From assembly GCA_016219425.1 (NCBI GenBank), contig JACRNB010000007.1:124001-188000 (forward strand): 64,000 nt of DNA. Reading direction: 5' to 3'. The position numbers and the translations under genes are program-made. Positions 28,833 through 36,775 of this stretch are shown in pieces. Each line of letters starts with the position of its first letter. The stretch's first letter is position 1. Under the pieces are notes generated by a model. That model had not been told where the DNA came from and ran no database searches. It worked only from the letters and a program-made list of their open reading frames with translations. The DNA comes from Betaproteobacteria bacterium. GTDB taxonomy: Bacteria; Pseudomonadota; Gammaproteobacteria; Burkholderiales; Thiobacillaceae.

Positions 28833-29855
28833 CTATCTGGGCCGAACCTTGCCCACAGCCCGCTGTTCGACAAATTTGCTCTGCTTGGCCAGCTTTTTCT
28901 TGGCCTCTTTGACCATCTGTTCATAGCGCAGCACCGAGCTTAGCCGGGGATGAATCAGATCATTCTTCCAGCGCGTCACTGTGGCTTTCGAGGCACCCAG
29001 CAGTGAAGCCAGCTCCTGGCTGTTTTCATAGGGCACACCAAGTTCTTCTGCCCAGCCCGCCAGAATTTTAGACATGGGGACGCTTTCATACTTCATCCGA
29101 GCGGAATCCAGTGCGTTACCACCGTTCTCGGCCATCTCGCGGGCCAAATTGACCACCCAGTCAGGGACGGTAGTATCTCCGTAGATGTATGACGATAGAC
29201 GTGGCATGCCTATACCCAACGCCTCTGCGAACTCCGCATGAGTCATACCCAGGCTTTTTCGAATATCCACCAACTCCTGGGCTATCGGGCGATGGACTCG
29301 CGGTGTGCGAGATTGTTTCTCGACATCGGGCAGGCGAGCACCCTCTTGCACGTCTATGGCAGCTTCTTTCGCATAAGGAAGCACCATTGATGGCATGACC
29401 TGCTTCTGCTTCGATTCAGTTTCTGAGTTGTTCATAACGACATTATATAAACGATGCCTGACTTCTAATATACCGATACACCTATCAATATCAGATACCA
29501 ACCCTTCATCGGTAACGAAGGGCATGTGTCGATCATCTTGTTCAGGGGAGGAGCTGTCGGTTAAGTCGGATTCGGCGGTCTCCCTGACCTTGCTGCGCAT
29601 CTGGAACGCCGCATGCCTGGCAATCACCAGGAGATAGGGTTCCAGGGCGACACCCGGCTCGTAGTTGTACAGCACCGATTTCTCGAAGGTCAGCCAGAGT
29701 TCCTGCGCAAGGTCGTCGGCATCCACGCCACCCACCTTCCACGCAGTCGCCTTGGCCAATCGCCTAAGCAATGGGTACACCGTGCCGGCCAGGGCCTCTC
29801 GGGAGAGTTCGCCAGCGCGAAACTGGAACAGGGCATCAGCGGGGCTCACCACCAT
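28833..29855 (-). CDS. sigma-70 region 2-like domain fused to XRE helix-turn-helix domains
   Basis: A 340-residue protein. Residues 18-90 (LSREALAGTVYPLLRRLAKA, DADDLAQELWLTFEKSVLYN, LEPYLLVIARHAAFQMRSK) look like region 2 of ECF sigma factors, the core-binding and -10-melting part. Instead of region 4 there is a polar linker and an XRE domain at about 205-245 (LVDIRKSLGMTHAEFAEALG, IGMPRLSSYIYGDTTVPDWV) and a second HTH at about 275-315 (ASLLGASKATVTRWKND). It is probably the regulator of conjugation or of the leader/TGCAACGGT regulon, by position between traI and the accessory genes. No promoter target is known. Confidence 0.65.
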   Translation of the reverse strand: MVVSPADALFQFRAGELSREALAGTVYPLLRRLAKATAWKVGGVDADDLAQELWLTFEKSVLYNYEPGVALEPYLLVIARHAAFQMRSKVRETAESDLTDSSSPEQDDRHMPFVTDEGLVSDIDRCIGILEVRHRLYNVVMNNSETESKQKQVMPSMVLPYAKEAAIDVQEGARLPDVEKQSRTPRVHRPIAQELVDIRKSLGMTHAEFAEALGIGMPRLSSYIYGDTTVPDWVVNLAREMAENGGNALDSARMKYESVPMSKILAGWAEELGVPYENSQELASLLGASKATVTRWKNDLIHPRLSSVLRYEQMVKEAKKKLAKQSKFVEQRAVGKVRPR

Positions 29856-29880
29856 TCACCGTCGTCGTATTACTCTGCCG

Positions 29881-30213
29881 TCATGCTGCACGGGCGGTTC
29901 GCTTCAGCTGAGAAGACCAAGCGGCCTCATTGATCAGCTCGTCCATTCGAGCCAGATGCTCGCGCAAGAGGCTGCGGCTGGCCTCATTCGGGATGAGGCT
30001 ATCTGCCAGTATCGCCAGGGTGATCAGGCAGATCTCTTTGGCATGAACCGGATACCGTGAGATTGCCGATTCGGCGCGCTCCATGATATCTCCTGGGCTC
30101 AGCCCCGCATCTCCCTGATCGCCCGGTATATTCATCGTCTCGGCGGCAACGGCCACGATGAAGGGCATGTCTTCGAACTGTTTGACGTAGTTGTCCGGAT
30201 AAATTTTTTTCAC
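29881..30213 (-). CDS. 110-aa element protein, paralogue of the gene at 9.1-9.5 kb
   Basis: Starts at GTG 30213 with GGAG upstream (VKKIYPDNYVKQFEDMPFIV). The helical core shares its pattern with the 150-aa protein at 9086-9538, including the (I/A)(R/S)R(I/Y)PVHA motif. It lies between traI and the sigma/XRE fusion gene. Function unknown. Confidence 0.6.
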   Translation of the reverse strand: MKKIYPDNYVKQFEDMPFIVAVAAETMNIPGDQGDAGLSPGDIMERAESAISRYPVHAKEICLITLAILADSLIPNEASRSLLREHLARMDELINEAAWSSQLKRTARAA

Positions 30214-30251
30214 TTCTGTAACTCCTGTAAATCGCGTGTAACGACAGCTCC

Positions 30252-32120
30252 CTAACCTTGGCTGGGCTTCTCACCGTTGAGGAGGCACAGGAACATGTCG
30301 CTTGCGCCGCGTATCCAGCGTGCTCCCTTTTCGTCCGGCAAATCGCAGCCAACCAACACATCCCAGCCCCCAACCAGAGGAATGCGGGTCTTGAGGGTCG
30401 TGATGGCATAGCAGGCCCATACTCCGTCCTCATCAGTCCGTTCCTTGAATTCGGGTGGCTCGGTGCTGGCCATTGCATTCCTCAGCGCACCCAGAGCACC
30501 TTCGACGCCATCCTCATCCAGGGAAACCCCGTTTCCCTGGATGGTTGTTCCGATGGATGTAGTTGGCAGCTCGGATCCCGGTACGCCGGATTTGTGGATG
30601 GCCCGATGCTCGCCAAAGCCACAGCCAAGTATCTGTGGCTGGTACTTGCAATCAGGCATCTGGCGAATAGCGGGAAACGCCTCCGCCTTAAAAATCATGG
30701 TGAACCCCCAGTTCTGGACGATTTTCCCGCCCGTTCCGTGCATCACCATTTTGAAAAGCGCGCTCTTCTCACTGAAATCCCGTCCGTGGTGATGCTGGTA
30801 CAACAGGCCCATGCGAGAAAGCCTGGTCAGCAGCATCTTGGTCAAAGGGGACATCTGCCCCCTCCCCGCCTGTTCTGTCAGGCGAGGCGCATTCAATGCG
30901 GCGTCCATCGCCGCTCTGAGCACGGCATCGTTCACGTACACCCACTCGCCATGCTTGAATCCCACACGCATGGCCTTGTCGCTTCCGTTAATGCGACCGG
31001 GCTCCAGGATCAATGCCGCGAATTGATCCCATGCCCAACCTTCATTTTCGTCAGCCCCGGGAGTATCAATTTGATCCACGGGGGAGGTCGGTGCTGAATC
31101 GACATCTGCCGTGCGATTGGGTGACGTGAACCGGACGTTGATGGCTGGCACCGGAAGCTCAGCCCCGTCCTCGACCGGCTGGCCTTCAATCCAGGTCGGC
31201 AACACGTCGATGTCCTCGTACATGGCAGCCATGTTCTTCTCGCCCTCGGCCGTGCCGGTTCGAATATCGGCGGTGATGAGCAGCTCCGTCAGTGCGCGCG
31301 TTCTGTCGTCTGCCCACAACGGTAGGCTGTTGATGTGGTGGTAGAACGACAAAGCCAGATTCAGCGCGTCGCGATCCTCTTTCGAGAGCGACCAGAACTC
31401 CTTCAAGGTAATCAGAAGCTTGCCGCCCTCGGTGTCGTGGTTGGGCCGGATCTCCTCCACCAGCCTATCCTGGCGCTGCCGGTAGCAGGTGATCTTGCCA
31501 ATGTCGTGAGCCAGGCCGGCAACGGGGATCAGTGGGTCGGTCGCGTCGAAGCGGTAAGTACCGTCGATTGGTGGGAAGACGACCTGCCCCTTCTTGTTCT
31601 TGTGCCCGTCGTAGCGCCAGGACGGCGCCATGCCCAGGATCGTGGCCAGGACATTCAGGGAATGCTGCATCAGCGTCGCACCGCCATGCCCGCCAGGTAC
31701 AGGCGAGGCAGGTAACCAGGCGTGCGCCTGGTAGACCTCCATGACTGCGAGCATCAGCTTGGCATGGGAGGGATGTGCAGCCTGGTAGCCAGTGAACCAG
31801 TTCAAGAACTGCTCAGGCAAGAATGGTTCGCTGCAAGGAGCCCTGGCCGGCGGGGGCGACCCACGCGGGAAGTCACCCAGAGAAATGGACAGTCCACGCT
31901 GACTGTCCCCGGATTTCAAGCGATACTGCTTGTTGCCCCGTACCACGGTCAGCCACACAGCAAAGGCGATCAAACCCCAAAGCAGCCCGACCGTCGCGAT
32001 CCAAAACCCCCTGAAGGCATAGAGAGGAATTTCATGGAGAAGCGCTCGGGAGGGAATGGCCAGCACCGCGTACCAGAACACCGTGACAATCACGAAAGAC
32101 GAGAGCAGCGGGTTTTTCAT
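30252..32120 (-). CDS. traI: TraI-type relaxase of the MobH family with HD domain
   Basis: A 622-residue protein starting MKNPLLSSFVIVTVFWYAVL. Upstream codons overlap the previous gene and are not used. Two hydrophobic N-terminal segments (to about residue 65) suggest membrane anchoring. The TraI_2/HD region follows: WFTGYQAAHPSHAKLMLAVM, TLMQHSLNVLATILG, VAGLAHDIGKITCYRQR (HD motif) and ALSFYHHINSLPLW. The C-terminal part (LTKMLLTRLSRMGLLYQHHH, MVMHGTGGKIVQNWGF) matches the TraI C-terminal module. MobH relaxases nick oriT. The origin of transfer was not identified. Confidence 0.85.
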   Translation of the reverse strand: MKNPLLSSFVIVTVFWYAVLAIPSRALLHEIPLYAFRGFWIATVGLLWGLIAFAVWLTVVRGNKQYRLKSGDSQRGLSISLGDFPRGSPPPARAPCSEPFLPEQFLNWFTGYQAAHPSHAKLMLAVMEVYQAHAWLPASPVPGGHGGATLMQHSLNVLATILGMAPSWRYDGHKNKKGQVVFPPIDGTYRFDATDPLIPVAGLAHDIGKITCYRQRQDRLVEEIRPNHDTEGGKLLITLKEFWSLSKEDRDALNLALSFYHHINSLPLWADDRTRALTELLITADIRTGTAEGEKNMAAMYEDIDVLPTWIEGQPVEDGAELPVPAINVRFTSPNRTADVDSAPTSPVDQIDTPGADENEGWAWDQFAALILEPGRINGSDKAMRVGFKHGEWVYVNDAVLRAAMDAALNAPRLTEQAGRGQMSPLTKMLLTRLSRMGLLYQHHHGRDFSEKSALFKMVMHGTGGKIVQNWGFTMIFKAEAFPAIRQMPDCKYQPQILGCGFGEHRAIHKSGVPGSELPTTSIGTTIQGNGVSLDEDGVEGALGALRNAMASTEPPEFKERTDEDGVWACYAITTLKTRIPLVGGWDVLVGCDLPDEKGARWIRGASDMFLCLLNGEKPSQG

Positions 32121-32821
32121 GGGATCTGGTCCGACCACTTGAAGCGCGCCCGCGAGGATGGCGACAACATGGATGGATTGCGCCAGGTGAACCACCAGAA
32201 ACCGCTCCAGAGGGCGACATAGCCTCGTGCTTCGAGGCGCTCCATCGCAGCCTGTGCGCGTGAGCGCGCCATATAGCTCATCAGTCGGTCGAGCAGGATG
32301 TCGGCACGGATGCCAGGCCAGAACCACACGGTCTTGGCAGCAACCAGTTCCTCGTCGCCGAAGTGGTAGAGGAGTTCGCAAGCCAGCAACTCGGGAAGCG
32401 GCGTCGCCAGAAAAGGCAGTGGTGCAGTGAAAATAATCTGCCGGATGTAGATCTGATACAGCGCGCGGACCTGGATGACATGCGGTCTCCCGCCTAGAGC
32501 CCGGCAGCACAGGGCGAAGTCCAGCCCCAGTTTGTTCCGGGTGCCAGGCACGAAGACCCATTCGACCGCTTTCTCGCGCGCGGCAGGTTTTGTGTTGACG
32601 TTACAGCAGAGGCGAACCTGGTCACGCAGGGAGGTGAAGGCAATGCGTTCCTCCTCCTCCATGTAGTCCTCTTCCGTGATTTCCGGCGTTTCCAGATAAC
32701 GCGGCGCGGCGCCGTCATCTAGGTTCGTTACCTCGGCCACTTCCTCGTCCACGATATGCAGTGCCGGATCGCCGAACAGGCCGGACTCCACCAAATCCCA
32801 GAGGGCGTCGTCATCTCTCAT
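32117..32821 (-). CDS. 234-aa conserved transfer-region protein between TraD and TraI
   Basis: Starts MRDDDALWDLVESGLFGDPA eight bases after the traD stop and ends in an ATGA overlap with traI. The N-terminus is very acidic (ITEEDYMEEEERIAFTSL). The C-terminal half is helical and aromatic (LLACELLYHFGDEELVAAKT, RGYVALWSGFWWFTWRNP). A gene of unknown role lies here in SXT-like ICEs too. It may modulate relaxosome assembly. No signal peptide. Confidence 0.65.
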   Translation of the reverse strand: MRDDDALWDLVESGLFGDPALHIVDEEVAEVTNLDDGAAPRYLETPEITEEDYMEEEERIAFTSLRDQVRLCCNVNTKPAAREKAVEWVFVPGTRNKLGLDFALCCRALGGRPHVIQVRALYQIYIRQIIFTAPLPFLATPLPELLACELLYHFGDEELVAAKTVWFWPGIRADILLDRLMSYMARSRAQAAMERLEARGYVALWSGFWWFTWRNPSMLSPSSRARFKWSDQIP

Positions 32822-32829
32822 GGGTACTG

Positions 32830-34584
32830 TCAGTCTTTACCGAGATCCTGGCGTTCCGTGCCGGAGAGGTACTGATCCGTGCGCCGAAAAAGGTCGATGC
32901 CCGAAGCGAAACGCGGCCGGTAATGGTTGAGCTTGACGGCCCCAATTTCGGCCGCCGCTGCCTCCGGAATGCGAATCATGGGGATGCGAACGTGATACAC
33001 GCTACTTCCCCCGAAGGTGACGATGGCTTCGCCTTTGTCCAACGCCTTCAGATCATCCGTGGAGACCTTGTAGACCTCCTCCTCGCGTTCCTGGATGGCA
33101 CTGCCGCCTCCCTGACTGACGCCGCCATCGGGGGAGGCATTCGCGCGATTCGTCGAATCTGATTGGCTATCCGTGGCCGACAGTGATCGGGTGACGGCCT
33201 TTTCCAGGCCGATTAGGTCAGCCGCTCCTTCGGCAGTTTCCTGGGTACCAAGCTTGAAGAACATCTTGGTCCAAGTGTTGCCAACCACCATCTCCTTCAG
33301 CTCGGGGCTCACCGCCTCCAGGTTGGCCAGCGTCTGCACCGCCGGCAACAGGCAGATATGCGCGCTACGCGCCTGTTCGAACATACGACTCCAGGACGCA
33401 TTCACATAGGAACCAGCCTCGTCGAAGAAACACAGATAGGGCGGCCAAGGCTTTGCTGTTTCAGGAAGGCGCTGCACCCATGAGATAGCTGTCCGCAAGT
33501 CGCCCACCACCATCTTCCCGAAGTTCTGCGCGGCCACGTCCTTCCCCATCGTGGGCAGCATCACATAGACGATCTTGTTGCCCTTGATGGCCTCAAACAG
33601 ATTCACCTCGGGGGTATAGGTGTTCATCACCTGACCGAACTTGCCGGTGCCAAACATGAACATTCGCCCCCCTACCCCACCGAAAGTTTCCTTGAGCCGC
33701 TTGATGTCGATGCTGGACACACCCTCCTTGTTGACGCTCCGGTACTGATCCAGGAACAGCTTGAGATTGGTTTTCTCGGGAGAAGATGGAACTCGGTTTT
33801 CCAGGTAGGCCAGGGCCTTCTGGCTCATGAGCAGGATGGTCAGATCGATGAAGTTGTAAGACAACTTCGCCCGGCTCAGGGCTGCAATCAGAGTGGCCAC
33901 GCCCTGGTTGGCGGATTGCTTGTAGTGATCGGCGCCTGGGTTGTTTTCCGTGGAAGGGATCAGAGAGAGAACGCGTGCAGCCACCTCGTCCGGGTCGCCA
34001 TAGAGGATGGGGTTGTAGGTGTTCGAGAGATCCGGTTCACCAGGGTTGATGACGAGCAGGTCATGGGAACGACCTGCCCATGCGCAGTAGGCATGAATGG
34101 TCTCCAACTCCTCGATGTTGAGCTTGCCGTCAATGAAGACCAGCCCGCCACCGTTGATGATCTGCTGGAACATGAGCAGCCGGCCCAGGACGGTTTTGCC
34201 GACGCCGGACTGCCCCACGATGAAGCCATGCCGCATCAGATCCTCGTAAGGGAGGATGAGCGGTTTGCCGGTATCGGCGAGGTAACCCACCAGCATCCCT
34301 TCGGCATGGCCACCTGCCGGCGGCTCATAGGGCAGCCCGGAAGAACGCAGCTTCAGTTCCGACTTGAACAGTCCTTGTTCAGCCCACGGTTGCAGGGCTC
34401 GTGAGGCCAAACAGAAGCCCCCCAATGCCGCGCCAGCGAAGCCACCCGCCAAGGACAGACTGGCTGGAAGATGCGAGGCCAGATAAGGGTGGGTCGCAAA
34501 CAACCCCGCCGAAATAGCGGCCAGCGAGAGGGCATCTTGCGTGCCTCCCAACCTCATACGCTGAACGTCTTTGAATGAAATCAT
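32830..34584 (-). CDS. traD: TraD-type type IV coupling protein
   Basis: A 584-residue protein with N-terminal hydrophobic segments (about 20-65), Walker A FIVGQSGVGKTVLGRLLMFQ near residue 125, Walker B YLCFFDEAGSYVN, and the motif MFEQARSAHICLLPAVQTLA. Coupling proteins are hexameric ATPases that bring the relaxosome to the secretion channel. The ATG at 34584 has no obvious ribosome site and lies only ten bases from the TGCAACGGT element, so the mRNA may be nearly leaderless or a later start may be used. It is the first gene of the traD-traI operon. Confidence 0.9.
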   Translation of the reverse strand: MISFKDVQRMRLGGTQDALSLAAISAGLFATHPYLASHLPASLSLAGGFAGAALGGFCLASRALQPWAEQGLFKSELKLRSSGLPYEPPAGGHAEGMLVGYLADTGKPLILPYEDLMRHGFIVGQSGVGKTVLGRLLMFQQIINGGGLVFIDGKLNIEELETIHAYCAWAGRSHDLLVINPGEPDLSNTYNPILYGDPDEVAARVLSLIPSTENNPGADHYKQSANQGVATLIAALSRAKLSYNFIDLTILLMSQKALAYLENRVPSSPEKTNLKLFLDQYRSVNKEGVSSIDIKRLKETFGGVGGRMFMFGTGKFGQVMNTYTPEVNLFEAIKGNKIVYVMLPTMGKDVAAQNFGKMVVGDLRTAISWVQRLPETAKPWPPYLCFFDEAGSYVNASWSRMFEQARSAHICLLPAVQTLANLEAVSPELKEMVVGNTWTKMFFKLGTQETAEGAADLIGLEKAVTRSLSATDSQSDSTNRANASPDGGVSQGGGSAIQEREEEVYKVSTDDLKALDKGEAIVTFGGSSVYHVRIPMIRIPEAAAAEIGAVKLNHYRPRFASGIDLFRRTDQYLSGTERQDLGKD

Positions 34585-34593
34585 TTTTAGTAC

Positions 34594-34602
34594 ACCGTTG
34601 CA
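34594..34602 (-). promoter_or_regulatory. TGCAACGGT element at the traD promoter
   Basis: Minus strand TATAAGCACA then TGCAACGGT, GTACT, then the traD start. The TATAAG hexamer is at the same distance as in the rep and parM copies, so the 9-mer lies at the expected transcription start. The context GGTGTACT also occurs at 11071 in the origin region. Confidence 0.6.
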
Positions 34603-34649
34603 TGTGCTTATAATTTACCACGGCAATCAAGATGTCAGGAAGGTTTGGG

Positions 34650-34754
34650 ATGGCTTATACGGATTGGGCTCCAGTGTTCACTTTGAACGAGCTGTATGAG
34701 ATCAGTGATGCAATCCTCCCCGCCTTGCGTGATGTGCGAGTTGCCGCGAGATGA
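34650..34754 (+). CDS. 34-aa frame before the excisionase
   Basis: Reads MAYTDWAPVFTLNELYEISD then AILPALRDVRVAAR with AGGAAGG six bases before the ATG. An in-frame ATG at 34632 is the alternative. Its stop overlaps the excisionase ATG (ATGA), so it could be a leader peptide coupling translation. Small and unverified. Confidence 0.4.
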   Translation: MAYTDWAPVFTLNELYEISDAILPALRDVRVAAR

Positions 34755-34975
34755 AGATCACCCTCGAAGCCTGGGCAAGCCGCCACTTCGACCCGCCGCC
34801 CAAGATCAGCACTCTGCGCGCCTGGGCCGGCAGCGGCCTGATCGTCCCGGCACCAATTAAGGTTGGACGATTGTGGATGGTGGAAGATGAAGCCGAATAC
34901 AGTCCCACGTCACGCCAGCGGGTACACACCCAAGGATTATCCGACCGCGCCTTGTCTATCCTCACAGCGGCATAA
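34751..34975 (+). CDS. xis: Xis-type recombination directionality factor (excisionase)
   Basis: A 74-residue protein MKITLEAWASRHFDPPPKIS, TLRAWAGSGLIVPAPIKVG, RLWMVEDEAEYSP. This is the typical excisionase/MerR-like winged helix with the F.PPP.. turn and a basic wing. It binds near the attachment site and favours excision by the integrase. It is placed immediately before the integrase gene and divergent from traD, the same configuration as in other ICEs with coupled excision and transfer. Confidence 0.85.
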   Translation: MKITLEAWASRHFDPPPKISTLRAWAGSGLIVPAPIKVGRLWMVEDEAEYSPTSRQRVHTQGLSDRALSILTAA

Positions 34976-34976
34976 A

Positions 34977-36110
34977 ATGGCCGCCATGACCCGTCCCCGC
35001 CGCAAGGGCAACGCCGCGCTGCCAAAAAACCTCTACCGCTACCACGACGCGCGTACAGATCGCACCTACTACCGTTATCGAGACCCACGCACCGGCAAGT
35101 TTCACGGCCTCGGTACCGACCACACCCAGGCCGTCGCCGACGCCCTGGCTCTCAACGCCGCCATCCTGGCCACGCTGCAGAGCGCCCGGATCGCCGCCAT
35201 AGCCACGCCTGTACAGACAACCAGCGGCCCCACTCTCGGGCGAGTCATCCTGCATCACCTGGAGCGGGCCGAGAAACTGCACGAACGCGGGCGACTGGCT
35301 GATAACACCCTCAAGGCTAAACACAGCCACGGCGAAGCTTGGCGCAGGCGGCTGGGAGATCGCCCCATCGCGGAAATCAGCGTGCGCGATATAGCCGAAG
35401 CTCTCGCCGGCTACATCGATCAGGGCAAGGAACGCGCCGCCCAGGCGCTACGTAGCGAGGCCATCGAAATCTGGAAGACCGCTCTCAGCGAAGGCTGGGT
35501 GGACGACAACCCCCCAGCCAAGACCAGAGCAATCACCCCGGAAATCAAGCGCGCCCGCCTCACCTTTGAAGTGTTCCAGGCTATCTACCAGCAGACTGGA
35601 AACACTTGGCTGAAAAACGCGATGGCCCTGGCCCTGCTCACTGGCCAAAGGCGCGAGGACATCGCGCTCGCTCAATTCTCAGAAATCCACGATGGAGGAT
35701 GGTGGTGCGTGCAGAAAAAAACCGGATCACGCGTCTTCCTGCCCCTGCAGCTTCGCCTAGATGTTTTCGGACAGGGTCTGGAAGAAGTGGTCCGTCAGTG
35801 CCGCTCGACCAACATCCTGAGCCGTTACATCATCCACCAGACGCAGCCGCGCGGAAACAGCCCGGTCGGTAGTCCGATCTGGAAGGACACCCTCACTAAA
35901 GCCTTCCATGCCGAAGTGCTTGCGCTGGGGAATGATTGGGAAAGCAAGCAGCCCCCAACCTTCCACGAACTCCGTAGCCTGGCGGAACGCCTCTATGCGG
36001 CCCAGGGCAACGTGAATACTCAAACCTTACTCGGACATCGTGATCCCCGCTCAACCGCGCTCTACAAAGACACGCGCGGAGCGGAGTGGGTTATGGTCAA
36101 GGTAGGCTGA
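34977..36110 (+). CDS. int: tyrosine recombinase integrase
   Basis: A 377-residue protein starting MAAMTRPRRKGNAALPKNLY one base after the excisionase stop. It has an N-terminal arm-binding domain (RYHDARTDRTYYRYRDPRTG), a core-binding SAM-like domain (about 90-180) and a catalytic domain with ALLTGQRREDIALAQ (Arg I), the lysine-bearing QKKTGSRVFLPLQ, the box II HELRSLAERLYAAQG (His-x-x-Arg), LLGHRDPRSTALYKD (His and nucleophilic Tyr). It lies at the end of the element, 99 bases from the phosphatase gene taken to be the integration target. Confidence 0.95.
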   Translation: MAAMTRPRRKGNAALPKNLYRYHDARTDRTYYRYRDPRTGKFHGLGTDHTQAVADALALNAAILATLQSARIAAIATPVQTTSGPTLGRVILHHLERAEKLHERGRLADNTLKAKHSHGEAWRRRLGDRPIAEISVRDIAEALAGYIDQGKERAAQALRSEAIEIWKTALSEGWVDDNPPAKTRAITPEIKRARLTFEVFQAIYQQTGNTWLKNAMALALLTGQRREDIALAQFSEIHDGGWWCVQKKTGSRVFLPLQLRLDVFGQGLEEVVRQCRSTNILSRYIIHQTQPRGNSPVGSPIWKDTLTKAFHAEVLALGNDWESKQPPTFHELRSLAERLYAAQGNVNTQTLLGHRDPRSTALYKDTRGAEWVMVKVG

Positions 36111-36208
36111 ATTCGTTCAGCAAAACTCTTCTGCAACCATTTGATTTTGTACAACAAGAAACGTAGGTTTTTGAATGAATAAAGGACACCTTAAACAAGG
36201 TTAAGCAC

Positions 36209-36709
36209 ATGATTACATTAAATAAAACATCAGTATTATTTATCTGCATGGGGAACATTTGTCGTTCCCCCACCGCCGAGGGCGTATTTCGCGCCCAGGT
36301 CAAGGAAGCCGGGCTGGAGGCGACGGTGGAGATCGACTCCGCCGGCACCCTGGGCGCCCACGCCGGCGAACCGCCGGACGGACGCGCCAGAGAGGCGGCC
36401 AAGGATCGCGGCTATGACCTCTCGGACCTGCGCGCGCGCAAGGTCAGCGCCCTGGATTTCTCCCGTTTTGACTACGTCCTGGCCATGGACCGGGACAATC
36501 TGGCCAACCTGATGAAGCTCTGCCCGCCCGAATACCAATCCAGGGTCCGGCTCTATCTCTCCTACAGCCGCCGCTATCCCAACCTGGAAGTGCCGGACCC
36601 CTACTACGGCGGGCGTCTGGGCTTCGACCAGGTGCTGGACATGGTGGAAGACGCAGGCAAGGGGCTGATCCGGGAGATCGGCGTCCGGCTGCAAACCGCA
36701 AAGGCCTGA
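36209..36709 (+). CDS. low-molecular-weight protein tyrosine phosphatase (ICE integration target)
   Basis: A 166-residue phosphatase with the P-loop CMGNICRS (C-x5-R-S at about residues 13-20) and the DP loop VPDPYYGG. It dephosphorylates tyrosine residues, often next to polysaccharide export genes or as stand-alone genes. The first 18 or so codons are AT-rich (MITLNKTSVLFICMGNICRS), unlike the GC-rich rest. This suggests that integration replaced the original 5' end and that the element supplies a new start, as known for SXT at prfC. Confidence 0.9.
   Translation: MITLNKTSVLFICMGNICRSPTAEGVFRAQVKEAGLEATVEIDSAGTLGAHAGEPPDGRAREAAKDRGYDLSDLRARKVSALDFSRFDYVLAMDRDNLANLMKLCPPEYQSRVRLYLSYSRRYPNLEVPDPYYGGRLGFDQVLDMVEDAGKGLIREIGVRLQTAKA
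36236..36290. other. probable right attachment site (att) of the ICE
   Basis: The base composition changes from AT-rich to GC-rich within the phosphatase P-loop codons. The integrase gene ends 99 bases before the phosphatase start. The crossover core is expected inside this interval, probably around TTTGTCGTTCCCCCACC. The other end of the element is outside the window, so the direct repeat could not be compared. Position is inferred. Confidence 0.5.
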
Positions 36710-36775
36710 TTCCAGGCCAGCGGAACAGGCCGAAACAGGCTATGTTCCGCCCCGTCACCACGAGAGGAGCACCCC

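Noticed and set aside
36110-36208. tRNA gene as integration target
   Set aside because: No cloverleaf or tRNA 3' end could be found near the integrase. The change of base composition inside the phosphatase gene is the better sign.
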